51,900 nt of DNA from Lentisphaerota bacterium (GCA_015061565.1 SUWI01000008.1:1-51900); one strand, 5' to 3'. Shown: positions 24,349 through 32,025, counted from the stretch's first letter. Notes: generated by a model not told the origin, from the letters alone. Program-made: numbers and translations.

Positions 24349-24696
24349 TTATGCTCCCATCCGTTCCAGAACGAAATCGTCCACGGTTTCGTTGATGATG
24401 CCGCGGATCAGTCCGACGCAGGCTCTTCGCAATGGCCTGATTTGCCGGGTCTGTTCTTCGGTCAGGTCGGCGATCCGGCATTCCGCTTCGGTCCAGCCGA
24501 GTTCCTTCATCGCCTGATACATGCCGTTGCCGATCACGATCAGATTATCGGATTTCCGGACGACCATTTTGCGGTATTGGCCGAATTCATCCAAACTTTT
24601 TTTGATGGTGTCGATGTTCCGGCGGTTGTGGATCCGCGAATTGTCCGGATCCGGATGCAGGTCCGCCAGCGGAACGGTTTTGATGGTGTAGGTCAT
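24349..24696 (-). CDS. ParB-like nuclease/partition domain protein (115 aa)
   Basis: Starts MTYTIKTVPLADLHPDPDNSR (GGAGCAC site). The segment DLHPDPDNSRIHNRRNIDTIKKS followed by FGQYRKMVVRK and VIGNGMYQAMKELGW is the classic ParB N-terminal domain (CTP-binding fold). It ends soon after LTEEQTRQI, so the DNA-binding middle part of a full ParB is missing. PRTRC loci usually include a ParB-related gene; here it lies just left of that operon, beyond a terminator. Confidence 0.75.
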   Translation of the reverse strand: MTYTIKTVPLADLHPDPDNSRIHNRRNIDTIKKSLDEFGQYRKMVVRKSDNLIVIGNGMYQAMKELGWTEAECRIADLTEEQTRQIRPLRRACVGLIRGIINETVDDFVLERMGA

Positions 24697-24741
24697 AAAG
24701 TGCTCCGTTGTTGAGTTTTTCAAAGGAAAGCGTGTCAACGA

Positions 24742-24778
24742 AAATCCCGGCCGGACCGTTTCGATCTGACCGGGATTT
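24742..24778. terminator. Bidirectional hairpin terminator right of the ParB gene
   Basis: AAATCCCGG (24742-24750) and CCGGGATTT (24770-24778) form a 9-bp stem with a 19-nt loop, with a T-run following on the plus strand (24781-24785) and TTTT in the minus direction. It separates the ParB/MuF-toxin 2 unit from the PRTRC operon. Confidence 0.6.
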
Positions 24779-24783
24779 GCTTT

Positions 24784-25239
24784 TTACCGCGACTGCCGGG
24801 ATTCCTGCTCGACTTTTCGCCGTTGATATGCCAGATGCGCTTTCCGTGAAATTTTCTCCCGGTTGGCCTGATAATATTCGCGGCTGTTGCGGACGATCTC
24901 TTCCTGATGAGCTGCACGGTATTTCAGCTGATATTTTCGATGATATTCCCGCACTTCATCCTTGTGCTCCTGTCGGTAGCGTTTCTGCTTTTCGGCAATC
25001 TCGGTACGATGTTCCCGATAATAATGTCGGGAAGCTGCCCGCTGCTGTTCCTTCCGCGAACGTTCCCCCCGCTGCCGGTATTTCCGCTTGCCGGTCCCCG
25101 CCTCTCGCGTTTCCGCTCCGGTTTCCGCGCTTTTTCCTATAGGTCCTATCGGTCTTATAGGTCCTATAGGGTTCGCGTTCACCTTCTCCGGCTCCACCGC
25201 CACAAAGCACACCCCGCCCACAGATATCAGATCATTCAT
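24784..25239 (-). CDS. Basic Tyr/Arg-repeat coiled-coil protein (151 aa)
   Basis: After an N-terminal part with an NPIGPIRPIGPIGKS stretch, coded by 9-bp tandem repeats, the last 100 residues are very basic with repeats of about 14 residues of the type YYRExRxEIxEKQKRYRQEHK. Such (K/R)YYxxNREKI repeats occur in many phage and viral proteins, some next to HNH nucleases, and probably bind nucleic acid. The start at 25239 overlaps the preceding stop by 8 bases. Confidence 0.6.
   Translation of the reverse strand: MNDLISVGGVCFVAVEPEKVNANPIGPIRPIGPIGKSAETGAETREAGTGKRKYRQRGERSRKEQQRAASRHYYREHRTEIAEKQKRYRQEHKDEVREYHRKYQLKYRAAHQEEIVRNSREYYQANREKISRKAHLAYQRRKVEQESRQSR
25136..25171 (+). repeat. Tandem 9-bp repeat CCTATAGGT (4 units)
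   Basis: Units CCTATAGGT, CCTATCGGT, CTTATAGGT, CCTATAGGG. It encodes the Pro-Ile-Gly repeats of the basic protein and differs in sequence from the CGGAC repeats. Confidence 0.85.
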
Positions 25240-25735
25240 CTGCCGCATCCTTTTTCGCGGCCAGCCGCTGCCGGACCACTTCGCCGTAAACGATCCCCGC
25301 CTTGAACGCTTCCGGGAAAATCGCGTTCAGCAGTTCCCATTTTCCGATCTTGGCCATCTTCTTCTGCCATTCCTCCCGGTCGATGAAACCGCTTTTGAAA
25401 TCATTTTCCAGGTCGCGCAGCAAACCGATGATCCGCATGGCCTCGTAACGGTCGATTTTCCCGCGCAGGTCGATCATGATGCCTTCGCGGATCTCTTCCG
25501 GCGCCTGGTCCCAACCTTCGCCGTTGAGCCATTCCTGCATCTCATCGATCCACCGCAGACTCCACGGATTCGCTTCCATCGCGACCGGCTCGAACTCCGG
25601 CGATTCCTCATAACTTTCCGGGCAGCATGACGGCCGGCAATCATCGTCTCCGAAAATCGATCCGTCTGGTTTCCGCCCGGTCTGAACATAACACGGCCCG
25701 GACTGGCACGCTTGACATTTCCACACAATATTCAT
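25232..25735 (-). CDS. Cys-rich helical protein, unknown (167 aa)
   Basis: N-terminal Cys cluster (WKCQACQSGPCY, then CRPSCCPES) suggests a small zinc-binding module. The remainder is helical, with MEANPWSLRWIDEMQEW and a Glu/Lys-rich C-terminus. The start at 25735 (MNIVWKC) has AAGGGA and overlaps the stop of the small membrane protein gene (ATGA). Part of the PRTRC operon; no family recognised. Confidence 0.6.
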   Translation of the reverse strand: MNIVWKCQACQSGPCYVQTGRKPDGSIFGDDDCRPSCCPESYEESPEFEPVAMEANPWSLRWIDEMQEWLNGEGWDQAPEEIREGIMIDLRGKIDRYEAMRIIGLLRDLENDFKSGFIDREEWQKKMAKIGKWELLNAIFPEAFKAGIVYGEVVRQRLAAKKDAADE

Positions 25736-25845
25736 TTGCTTTCCCTTTTCCATTTGATTTCTTCGATGATCTCGAACGGCAGGATGATCACCAGCAGCAG
25801 GGCGCCGCCCAGGATCATCCCGAAAGCATACAGCAGATTTTTCAT
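25732..25845 (-). CDS. Small membrane protein (37 aa)
   Basis: MKNLLYAFGMILGGALLLVIILPFEIIEEIKWKRESK: one membrane helix then a charged tail. Coupled by ATGA to the gene before and by ATGA to the gene after, which is the best evidence for it being real. Function unknown. Confidence 0.65.
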   Translation of the reverse strand: MKNLLYAFGMILGGALLLVIILPFEIIEEIKWKRESK

Positions 25846-26258
25846 CGGAGTGCCTCGGGTTCCGGGATCTCGAAGATCCCCAGACGGCCTTTCATCTGGA
25901 TCGGCGCCAGTTGCAGCGCGCGATGCAATTCCCAATGCCAGCAGCCGGGCATCGCCCAGATCGAATTGGCATTCCGGACGCAATCGGTCAGGTCCGCATA
26001 TCCGACGATCGCGCCGAATTCTTCCTTGCGCATGGTGATACTTGGTCCGCGGATGCCGAAATGCCGGCAGACCAGCGTCTGGTATTCCCAGAACTGTTCG
26101 AGCCATTCGAGCGCAGTCCAGTCGAAACCTTGTGAGGCGTGGATGAACAGTTCGCCGCGGTAATCCGTCTTCCACGTCCGGTTCTCGATGTTCTTGAATC
26201 CGGAAACGATCAGCCAAGCCCACGGCTGCCGGACGGACAAAACTTTGATCGTCTTCAT
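25842..26258 (-). CDS. ASCH domain protein (138 aa)
   Basis: VLSVRQPWAWLIVSGFKNIENR followed by YRGELFIHAS is the canonical ASCH (PUA-like) pattern, including the GxKxxExR motif. ASCH proteins bind RNA; some hydrolyse N4-acetylcytidine. In phages they may act on modified nucleotides or RNA. Length is typical. Coupled at both ends in the accessory operon. Confidence 0.85.
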   Translation of the reverse strand: MKTIKVLSVRQPWAWLIVSGFKNIENRTWKTDYRGELFIHASQGFDWTALEWLEQFWEYQTLVCRHFGIRGPSITMRKEEFGAIVGYADLTDCVRNANSIWAMPGCWHWELHRALQLAPIQMKGRLGIFEIPEPEALR

Positions 26259-26443
26259 TTCGCTTCATCTTCTTTCTCATTGAATTTTCCGCATTTCATT
26301 CCGTAGTAACCTCGTATCCGGAAGCATTCCAGCGGTTTATTGTCCACAATATCCCAGAATCTCATGCAGAGAGGGTTGTCTTTGCTTCCTTTCTGGAAAT
26401 ACGAGCACTCGGCGCATCTTTTCGGTTCTTCGTTCTTACTCAT
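26255..26443 (-). CDS. Small zinc-binding protein (62 aa)
   Basis: Five Cys (CAEC, C at 27, C at 40, C at 51) in CAECSYFQKGSKDNPLCM and ECFRIRGYYGMKCGKF suggest a zinc knuckle. Start at 26443 with GGTGATA. Coupled to the ASCH gene by ATGA. Function unknown. Confidence 0.6.
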   Translation of the reverse strand: MSKNEEPKRCAECSYFQKGSKDNPLCMRFWDIVDNKPLECFRIRGYYGMKCGKFNEKEDEAK

Positions 26444-26449
26444 TTCGTA

Positions 26450-26623
26450 TCACCTGAACAGGTCAGGGGTGGGATCCTGCTCCTGTTGTTTTTTGCGTTC
26501 GAGCCAGGCATCGACCTTACGTTCGAGCTCCTTGCTTTTCCGGAGATCCGCCGGATCGCGATAGCGGAAAAAGTTTTTCTGTGTGGTCCGCAGTTCCAAC
26601 ACCAGTTTTTCAAAATCAGTCAT
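26450..26623 (-). CDS. Small charged helical protein (57 aa)
   Basis: MTDFEKLVLELRTTQKNFFR then DLRKSKELERKVDAWLERKKQQ. ATG at 26623 overlaps the stop of the ThiF-like gene (ATGA), and its 3' end carries the ribosome site for the next gene. It is an alpha-helical, possibly coiled-coil, protein. Unknown function. Confidence 0.65.
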   Translation of the reverse strand: MTDFEKLVLELRTTQKNFFRYRDPADLRKSKELERKVDAWLERKKQQEQDPTPDLFR

Positions 26624-27348
26624 TTTTTTCTTCCTTTCGATTTCTTTTTATCCGGCGTGTCTTCGATCTTGATCGGGTTGACCATGACCGGATTCAGGTT
26701 GAAATACGCGCCGCGGATCTCCGTGTAACCGTGCCGGAACAGATTCCACAGCAGCGTCCCGGCGATCCGCGCGGCATAGTCATTCACGAAAAGCTCCTGT
26801 TTTTCGAGCGCTTCGGCCATCGAGCAGCTGGGGGCATCGTCCTCCGGACCGTCCGCGATCAATTCCGGCGCGACCTTTTCCGGCCATGGCATTTCCCTGC
26901 TGCCGTTGCCGAGGATCACCTGTCCGTAATCGGCGCCGTTTCCGCAGTCGATGTGATACAATGTGTGTGAAGTCCGGGAAGCACAGATCTCCCGCCGCGA
27001 TTTCCGCGAATCCACGCAGGAGATCAGGATTCCGAAATCGGAAAGCCTTTCATAGTTGGACGGATGCGCTTGTGCCTCGAATCCGGGAAAACACAGTTTC
27101 AGGCGCTGGACCAGCACCTCGGCCTTGTTCCGGCCGATATCGCTGTCGTAGAAAGACTGACGCCCGGCATTCGCTTCGGTGACCTTATCCGGATCGAAAC
27201 AATCCACTTTCAGACCTTCGCCTCCGAGACCGCGCAATGCCGTATCAAGCCGCGCCAGCATGACCAGCATCTGGCTGCCGGTGCCGCCGCATCCGGTCAG
27301 CACGACAGTTGTCTGTCCATTCATCGGGATCTTGCTGTAATGTTTCAT
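26620..27348 (-). CDS. PRTRC system ThiF/E1-like adenylating protein (242 aa)
   Basis: E1-like fold: nucleotide loop VVLTGCGGTGSQMLVMLARL (about 15-34), then DCFDPDKVTEANAGRQSF with DSDIGRNKAEVL, the residues that hold ATP and the modifier in ThiF/E1 proteins, and SCVDSRKSRR near 110. Later PSCSMAEALEKQELFVND is the segment typical of PRTRC ThiF proteins and includes a candidate catalytic Cys. E1 proteins adenylate the C-terminal Gly of a ubiquitin-like protein. Coupled to the E2-like gene by ATGA. Confidence 0.88.
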   Translation of the reverse strand: MKHYSKIPMNGQTTVVLTGCGGTGSQMLVMLARLDTALRGLGGEGLKVDCFDPDKVTEANAGRQSFYDSDIGRNKAEVLVQRLKLCFPGFEAQAHPSNYERLSDFGILISCVDSRKSRREICASRTSHTLYHIDCGNGADYGQVILGNGSREMPWPEKVAPELIADGPEDDAPSCSMAEALEKQELFVNDYAARIAGTLLWNLFRHGYTEIRGAYFNLNPVMVNPIKIEDTPDKKKSKGRKK

Positions 27349-28043
27349 GGATTTTTCTCCTCCATCAAGTCTTGAATGGTTTTATCGTTCGGGATCAATT
27401 CATCGGCGGGAAACTTCTTCGCCTCGTTCCGGATCAGCGCGGGGACCAGTCTTTCAAACCGCGTTTTGCAGCAGGGACTGTTACCGCCCGGATGGCTGAA
27501 TGCCGACGTGAAAAAGATCCGTTCGAATTCTTCCGTAATGATCTCCTGCTTCCCCCGTATGCTGGAATACGGCATGCACACCCAGCCGCTGGCGCCGTTG
27601 ATGTTCCAGAATGGCGCCCGGTAAAGTTGTGTTTTCCGGTTCGGCCGCGTTTTGACGGCAAAGGCGTAAAGCGATTTCCCGCGCGCCAGGAAAACCAATC
27701 CCGGGTACGGGAATTTTTTGCCGCTGCACTTCATCAGCTGCTTGTTGCTGCAGGAGAAATAGATCTCGCGCATGGCCGGCGGCACATACCACAGCACCGC
27801 GTTCGGACCGCGGGCGAGGATATTCTCCGACTGCCAGACCATCGTGCCGTCTTTCGGCTGCTCCCCCCGGCCGATCGCCTTGAACAGTCCGGCGAGTTTC
27901 GACGCATCCACCGGCACCCCCGGAAGGATCACATTGTCGTCGATCTCGTTCAGGGTGCAGAGTGTGTGCCCCGGGCTGGAATAGACGATCAGAGCACGTT
28001 GGGCGATAAGGTTCATTTCGGAATAACTGTCACTGATATTCAT
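27345..28043 (-). CDS. PRTRC protein B, E2-like (232 aa)
   Basis: Contains LYRAPFWNINGASGWVCMPY and FFTSAFSHPGGNS, the segments that define PRTRC protein B; this family (also called prokaryotic E2 family D) is predicted to have the E2 ubiquitin-conjugating fold, with the Cys of GWVCMP the likely modifier carrier. Start at 28043 follows GGAGATTTC. Coupled to both neighbours by ATGA. Activity is predicted from family knowledge, not shown here. Confidence 0.8.
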   Translation of the reverse strand: MNISDSYSEMNLIAQRALIVYSSPGHTLCTLNEIDDNVILPGVPVDASKLAGLFKAIGRGEQPKDGTMVWQSENILARGPNAVLWYVPPAMREIYFSCSNKQLMKCSGKKFPYPGLVFLARGKSLYAFAVKTRPNRKTQLYRAPFWNINGASGWVCMPYSSIRGKQEIITEEFERIFFTSAFSHPGGNSPCCKTRFERLVPALIRNEAKKFPADELIPNDKTIQDLMEEKNP

Positions 28044-29011
28044 CTGAAATCTCCTTGTCCGATGTCGCTGATCACGCTGCCGAGCGCAACCAGATACCGG
28101 ATGAATTTGTCCAGGAGGTCGGCGATCAGGATATTGCGGCCCGCATTCTGTCTGTTCATGACGAATTCGAACTGCATGCAGCCGGGATTCGCGCCGTTGC
28201 CATACATCATGTCATGATACAGATCGTTGCAGACGCGATAGCCGATGTCGCGTTCGATCTCGTTCCTGCCCTTCGTCCAGCCGATCACGCCGGAAAACAT
28301 ATCCGTCCCTTCCGGCATGATCAGTTCGCGGTCATGCCGCCGGTGCGGAAAATTCGATTCGACAGAAAAATATTCCATCTCGCGTTTGTGCAGCTCGGTA
28401 AGCTGCGTCCAGCGTGAAAAATCCGGCGGCGGATCGTTGAACCGCTTGTATGCCCAGTCCGGGAAATACTCCTCGAACTTTTCCTTGGTGATCGCTTCTT
28501 CATCGCCGACATAACCGTCTTCATCCATGGTACCCCAGTTGAGCAGGAAATCCGCTTGATCTAAGATTTTCGCCGGGGTCAGGATATTGCATGGCGAGAT
28601 GTCGAACCGGTCGAGCAGCCACGCACCGAGTCCGGGATGTTCGTGCTCGATCTCTTCCAGATCGCCGCCGAGATCTTCCGTGAACGTATTGGACACAAAG
28701 AACAGCCCGATGTAATGGTCTTTCTGGTCCTCTGGAATGTTGATTTCTTCGTCACCATAGAAATATTCGGTAACCCGTTCGTAGCTGTCCACACTCAGGC
28801 AATAGGTCAGCGGTTCATCATCGCGGAGGATTCCCCGCTTTTCCAGGTAATCCTCCATCAGGTATTCGATACCGCCGAGCTGATCGACCGCTTCTTTCCG
28901 GTATCCCAGCACGACAGCGAGCTGCTTGCAGACCTCGTCCGTCTGGCTGGTTATCGATCCCGCTTTTTCTGCGAGTGTCGGCACGGTCAGAAGATGAGCG
29001 CCGGCAAGCAT
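28040..29011 (-). CDS. PRTRC protein F-like (about 323 aa)
   Basis: An acidic, Trp-rich protein with HPGLGAWLLDRFDISPCN, DFLLNWGTMDEDGY and a helical C-terminus with RNILIADLLDKFIRYLVALG. It occupies the position of protein F in PRTRC cassettes; I have no clear motif for it. The start is uncertain: the ATG at 29011 lacks a good ribosome site, and a GTG near 28984 is possible. Overlaps the 58-aa gene upstream. Function unknown. Confidence 0.5.
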   Translation of the reverse strand: MLAGAHLLTVPTLAEKAGSITSQTDEVCKQLAVVLGYRKEAVDQLGGIEYLMEDYLEKRGILRDDEPLTYCLSVDSYERVTEYFYGDEEINIPEDQKDHYIGLFFVSNTFTEDLGGDLEEIEHEHPGLGAWLLDRFDISPCNILTPAKILDQADFLLNWGTMDEDGYVGDEEAITKEKFEEYFPDWAYKRFNDPPPDFSRWTQLTELHKREMEYFSVESNFPHRRHDRELIMPEGTDMFSGVIGWTKGRNEIERDIGYRVCNDLYHDMMYGNGANPGCMQFEFVMNRQNAGRNILIADLLDKFIRYLVALGSVISDIGQGDFR

Positions 29012-29163
29012 TCCGGTGGGTAAGGAACCGGATAATTTTCGAGCAGTTTCAGCGCGTCGGACAGTTTTTCGGAGGTTTTCTCCCAGTCGCGGATTTCTTT
29101 GGCGGTGAGTTTGGCCGGAACGGCCGGCTGCGGTTTTTCTTTGCGTGATTTTTTGCATTTCAT
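28987..29163 (-). CDS. Small basic protein in PRTRC operon (58 aa)
   Basis: MKCKKSRKEKPQPAVPAKLT then helical EIRDWEKTSEKLSDALKLLENYP. The start at 29163 is six bases past GAAAGG; an ATG at 29169 overlaps the previous stop and is the alternative. Not recognised as a named PRTRC component. Confidence 0.5.
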   Translation of the reverse strand: MKCKKSRKEKPQPAVPAKLTAKEIRDWEKTSEKLSDALKLLENYPVPYPPECLPALIF

Positions 29164-29165
29164 GT

Positions 29166-29384
29166 TCATCCTTTCGTCCCGGTCTGCGCCTGGAATTCCC
29201 AAATCTCCTTATTGCCCTCCACCTTCGGACCTTTGATGGCCGCGCCGGTCAGCTTCGGGAAGTGCGGGGCGTAATAATCGCGCACATCGGCCGGGCTGAA
29301 CTGCGCTCCCGGATCATCCAGCTTCATGGCTCCATATTGGAATACCCGTTCCAGGGTGGTGACAGTGTTCTCTTTTTTACTCAT
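29166..29384 (-). CDS. PRTRC protein C, ubiquitin-like (72 aa)
   Basis: Matches the known PRTRC protein C pattern along its length: LERVFQYGAMKLDDPG, SPADVRDYYAPHFPKLTGA, GPKVEG and the C-terminal end FQAQTGTKG. The family is a beta-grasp (ubiquitin-like) protein (Pfam Prok_Ub). The exposed terminal Gly fits a modifier that needs no processing before E1 adenylation. Start at 29384 is about 9 bases past AAGGAGG. Overlaps the end of the protein E gene. Confidence 0.88.
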   Translation of the reverse strand: MSKKENTVTTLERVFQYGAMKLDDPGAQFSPADVRDYYAPHFPKLTGAAIKGPKVEGNKEIWEFQAQTGTKG

Positions 29385-29703
29385 GGTCATTCTCCTCCTT
29401 CGCTTCGTTCGTTTCGGTCTGCGGAGCGGTTTCCGCTGCGGCGAACAGATCTCCGCTGTCCGCTTCTTCCTTCTTCTCCGGCTTCTTGACTTCGGTCTTT
29501 CCTGGCTTCGGCGGTTTGTGGAGCGCCTCGATCAGCAGGGCGTCTGCGATCTGCCAGTCGGCTTTGACCTGGATCGGCTTCGCCGGATCGGCGCCGTCCT
29601 TCGGCCGGACGGTCGCGGTGATCTGGACCTGATCGCCCTGATCGGCGATGGTCAGGGTAAGGTATTTTGCGTTTGCAACGATGTCTTTGATTCTTTTGAT
29701 CAT
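29377..29703 (-). CDS. PRTRC protein E-like (108 aa)
   Basis: Starts MIKRIKDIVANAKYLTLTIA and ITATVRPKDGADPAKPIQVKADWQIADALL, similar to the N-terminal domain of PRTRC protein E. The C-terminal 50 residues are a Lys/Glu/Pro-rich linker with LFAAAETAPQTE. AAGGAGA precedes the ATG at 29703. Order E then C is that of known PRTRC cassettes. Function unknown. Confidence 0.65.
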   Translation of the reverse strand: MIKRIKDIVANAKYLTLTIADQGDQVQITATVRPKDGADPAKPIQVKADWQIADALLIEALHKPPKPGKTEVKKPEKKEEADSGDLFAAAETAPQTETNEAKEENDHE

Positions 29704-29707
29704 GATT

Positions 29708-31426
29708 TCATTCTCCTTTGTGTTGATCGTTTTCCGGAAGCAGCAGACGGGTCCCGGACTCCAGCGAAAGACCTTTGAAGGCGTCGAAGTAACGCTCCGC
29801 GCCCTGCGCCATTTCAGGGGTAAATTCATTGGCGATGTCTTCCGCTTTGCGGATCCATCCGAGTTTCCGCGCAACCGCGACGTTCAGCGCCTTCATGAAT
29901 TCCATGTTGAATTTGATGTGGACGTTGCGGTTCTGGTAGAAGCGGAACTCGAAGAGGGTTGCCGGTTTCCCTTTGATCGTGGTCCTGACATCGCCGCGCT
30001 CGCCGTAGGCGTCCGGCAGGTCGATCAGGTCGGCATGGAAGCCGAGATTATTCGCCACGGTGCAAACATCGGCGATCTTTTTGCGGCATTTTTCATGGAA
30101 TGAATATCCATAGCCGTCATCGCCGGACAGAGCGTAACTGGTGCAAACGATCCGGTAATCGAGCGTGTAGTGACTGAATTTCAGCTCGCCGGACCGCTGA
30201 TACCGCCAGTGGTCTTCCTCGAAAGCGCGTTTATTGGAAACGTAGTTCCGGACGTTCTCTTTCGAGGACAGCGCCATGAAGAAGTCGATCATCTGCTGTT
30301 CGGTGTAGCGGTTCGCATTTTTGATTACCCAGATGATCAGCGCGTAGATGTTCGACGGCGTGAAGTCGACCGTCTTCAACAGCGTGAAGCGGTTCAGCAG
30401 ATCCGTGCGCGATTGCGAGGTGAGCCGTGAGGTGATCTCTTCCAGACAGTCGAATGCGGCTTTCCAGTAGAGATTTTTCAGCCCCTCGAAATTCTTTTTC
30501 AGCGCCGATTTGACCGCATCTTTATGCACCCCGATCGCTTTCAACACTCCGGCGTCCAGACCGCAGATCGTCTTGAAGTGTTCGAAGAGCTGTTTCTGCT
30601 TTTCTTCGTAGCCGCGGCACAGGATCTCGATTTTGTTCCTGCCGGTGAGCAGTTCCGCCTTGAGCGCTTCGGCTTCTCTGCTGCGTTCCTCATAATCCCA
30701 GTTATACTTGCTGTCCGAGGTGTCCGGCATCTTGAACACTTCATCGAAAAAGCTGTCGAATCCGGAATCCTTCGGCGTGAATTCCTTGCTGATCCAGAGA
30801 ATGTCGACTTTCGCCCGCGCGGCGCGTTCCGCATCCAGAAAGTCCGCGCTGCCGATCACCTTGATCGCACGATCCTCATCCGGGACAAGCGTTTCATGGT
30901 CGAACGGGATCTTGACGGTTTCCAGTGCGTGCTTGATCCGTTCGCTCTCTTTCCAACGTCTGGGAATAATGAGGTAGATTTCCTTGCAAACGCTTTCGGT
31001 GATGATCCGCGCCGCCCAGTTTTCGTATTCACGGTAGGGCGGATTGCAGAAAATGATGTCCACCGGTTTGTCGATCAGAGTCGCCTCGTTGAAGTCGGTG
31101 CCGAGGACCACGATGTCCGGATCGAGCTGGTCCAGCAGGATGCGGCTTTTCTCCATGACGTAGTAGTGGTGCATGTCGACGGTATGGTGGCCGCCGTCCG
31201 GCTCTTTGGCGATCTCGGCGTTGAACTCCTGCACCCACTTCCGGAAATTGCAGGTGCCGCATCCGATGTCCAACACCGTGCCGAAGTCATCGATGCGGGG
31301 ACTTCCATCTTCCCATTTATGCCGGCGGTGGTCCCAGATCATCCGGATCATTTCGCGCGTCGTCGGGTAAAACTCGAAGTCTTCCCTGGCTTCCTTGAGT
31401 CGTTCAATCAATTCAGTTGTGTTCAT
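29708..31426 (-). CDS. DUF4942 DNA methyltransferase (572 aa)
   Basis: The N-terminal half is a class I SAM methyltransferase: VLDIGCGTCNFRKW (SAM loop) and IIFCNPPYREY (NPPY catalytic motif of N6-adenine DNA methyltransferases). The C-terminal half is DUF4942: DLLNRFTLLKTVDFTPSNIYALIIW, FFMALSSKENVRNYVSNKRAFEEDHWRYQ and FRFYQNRNVHIKFN. Such fusions are found next to PRTRC genes and in phages. It probably modifies phage DNA against restriction or marks its origin (inference). Coupled to the upstream gene by ATGA. Confidence 0.85.
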   Translation of the reverse strand: MNTTELIERLKEAREDFEFYPTTREMIRMIWDHRRHKWEDGSPRIDDFGTVLDIGCGTCNFRKWVQEFNAEIAKEPDGGHHTVDMHHYYVMEKSRILLDQLDPDIVVLGTDFNEATLIDKPVDIIFCNPPYREYENWAARIITESVCKEIYLIIPRRWKESERIKHALETVKIPFDHETLVPDEDRAIKVIGSADFLDAERAARAKVDILWISKEFTPKDSGFDSFFDEVFKMPDTSDSKYNWDYEERSREAEALKAELLTGRNKIEILCRGYEEKQKQLFEHFKTICGLDAGVLKAIGVHKDAVKSALKKNFEGLKNLYWKAAFDCLEEITSRLTSQSRTDLLNRFTLLKTVDFTPSNIYALIIWVIKNANRYTEQQMIDFFMALSSKENVRNYVSNKRAFEEDHWRYQRSGELKFSHYTLDYRIVCTSYALSGDDGYGYSFHEKCRKKIADVCTVANNLGFHADLIDLPDAYGERGDVRTTIKGKPATLFEFRFYQNRNVHIKFNMEFMKALNVAVARKLGWIRKAEDIANEFTPEMAQGAERYFDAFKGLSLESGTRLLLPENDQHKGE

Positions 31427-31713
31427 TTCCCTTGATTCTCCTCGATTCTGATTTTTTGATGTCGAACAGGGTAAATTTTTCCGGAGCAGTCGCTTTTCAC
31501 CCGCAGATAACAGGCGATGTTATCAACCGTCACCACCGTGTGGTCTATCATGCTGGAATCCGGACCCCGGACAATGGTTCCGGAGACGACTTTTCCTTTC
31601 CAGGAATACACAACCCGCATACCCGGCTTGAATGACGCGTTCACTGAAGTGATCAGCTGCTCTTCCAACTCGGTTGCAACCGATCTCAATATCAACTGCA
31701 GACGATGGACCAT
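31423..31713 (-). CDS. Small phage protein, unknown (96 aa)
   Basis: MVHRLQLILRSVATELEEQL then VNASFKPGMRVVYSWKGKVVSGTIVRG, a beta-rich domain resembling small SH3-like folds. The start at 31713 is chosen as it is well spaced from AAAGGA; the ATG at 31722 overlaps the site. Coupled by ATGA to the methyltransferase. Function unknown. Confidence 0.55.
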   Translation of the reverse strand: MVHRLQLILRSVATELEEQLITSVNASFKPGMRVVYSWKGKVVSGTIVRGPDSSMIDHTVVTVDNIACYLRVKSDCSGKIYPVRHQKIRIEENQGK

Positions 31714-31715
31714 TT

Positions 31716-32009
31716 TTACCATTCCTTTCTCGTGTTCAGTTCGGCCAGCGCGGTTTTCGCGGCCTCGATCATTTCCTCCCGCGTCATGCGGGCGGGTTCG
31801 ATCATTCGTCCCGCGGCATCGGTTTCCGCGTTTTCACCCAATAATCCGATTTCAGTCTGCGGATTCGTTCCTGCGTTGTCCGCATCACCTTCCGCGATGC
31901 TTTTCAGCACCTTTTTCGCAAATTCCAGCTGCATTTCGACGAAATGTTTGTTCTGATACAATCTGTCCAGCATTCCGTTCATCTGGTGGTTCGAATAATA
32001 CCTTGCCAT
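31716..32009 (-). CDS. Small phage protein, unknown (97 aa)
   Basis: MARYYSNHQMNGMLDRLYQNKHFVEMQLEFAKK is an N-terminal helix; the middle is Asn/Glu-rich, and the C-terminus MTREEMIEAAKTALAELNTR is helical. AAGGAG precedes the ATG. No domain recognised. Last gene before the replication block in the direction of transcription. Confidence 0.6.
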   Translation of the reverse strand: MARYYSNHQMNGMLDRLYQNKHFVEMQLEFAKKVLKSIAEGDADNAGTNPQTEIGLLGENAETDAAGRMIEPARMTREEMIEAAKTALAELNTRKEW

Positions 32010-32025
32010 TGTGACTCCTTGTCCG

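Noticed and set aside
24349-24480. Frameshift inside the ParB-like gene
   Set aside because: None of the other two frames continues with a recognisable ParB sequence, so a natural truncation is as likely.
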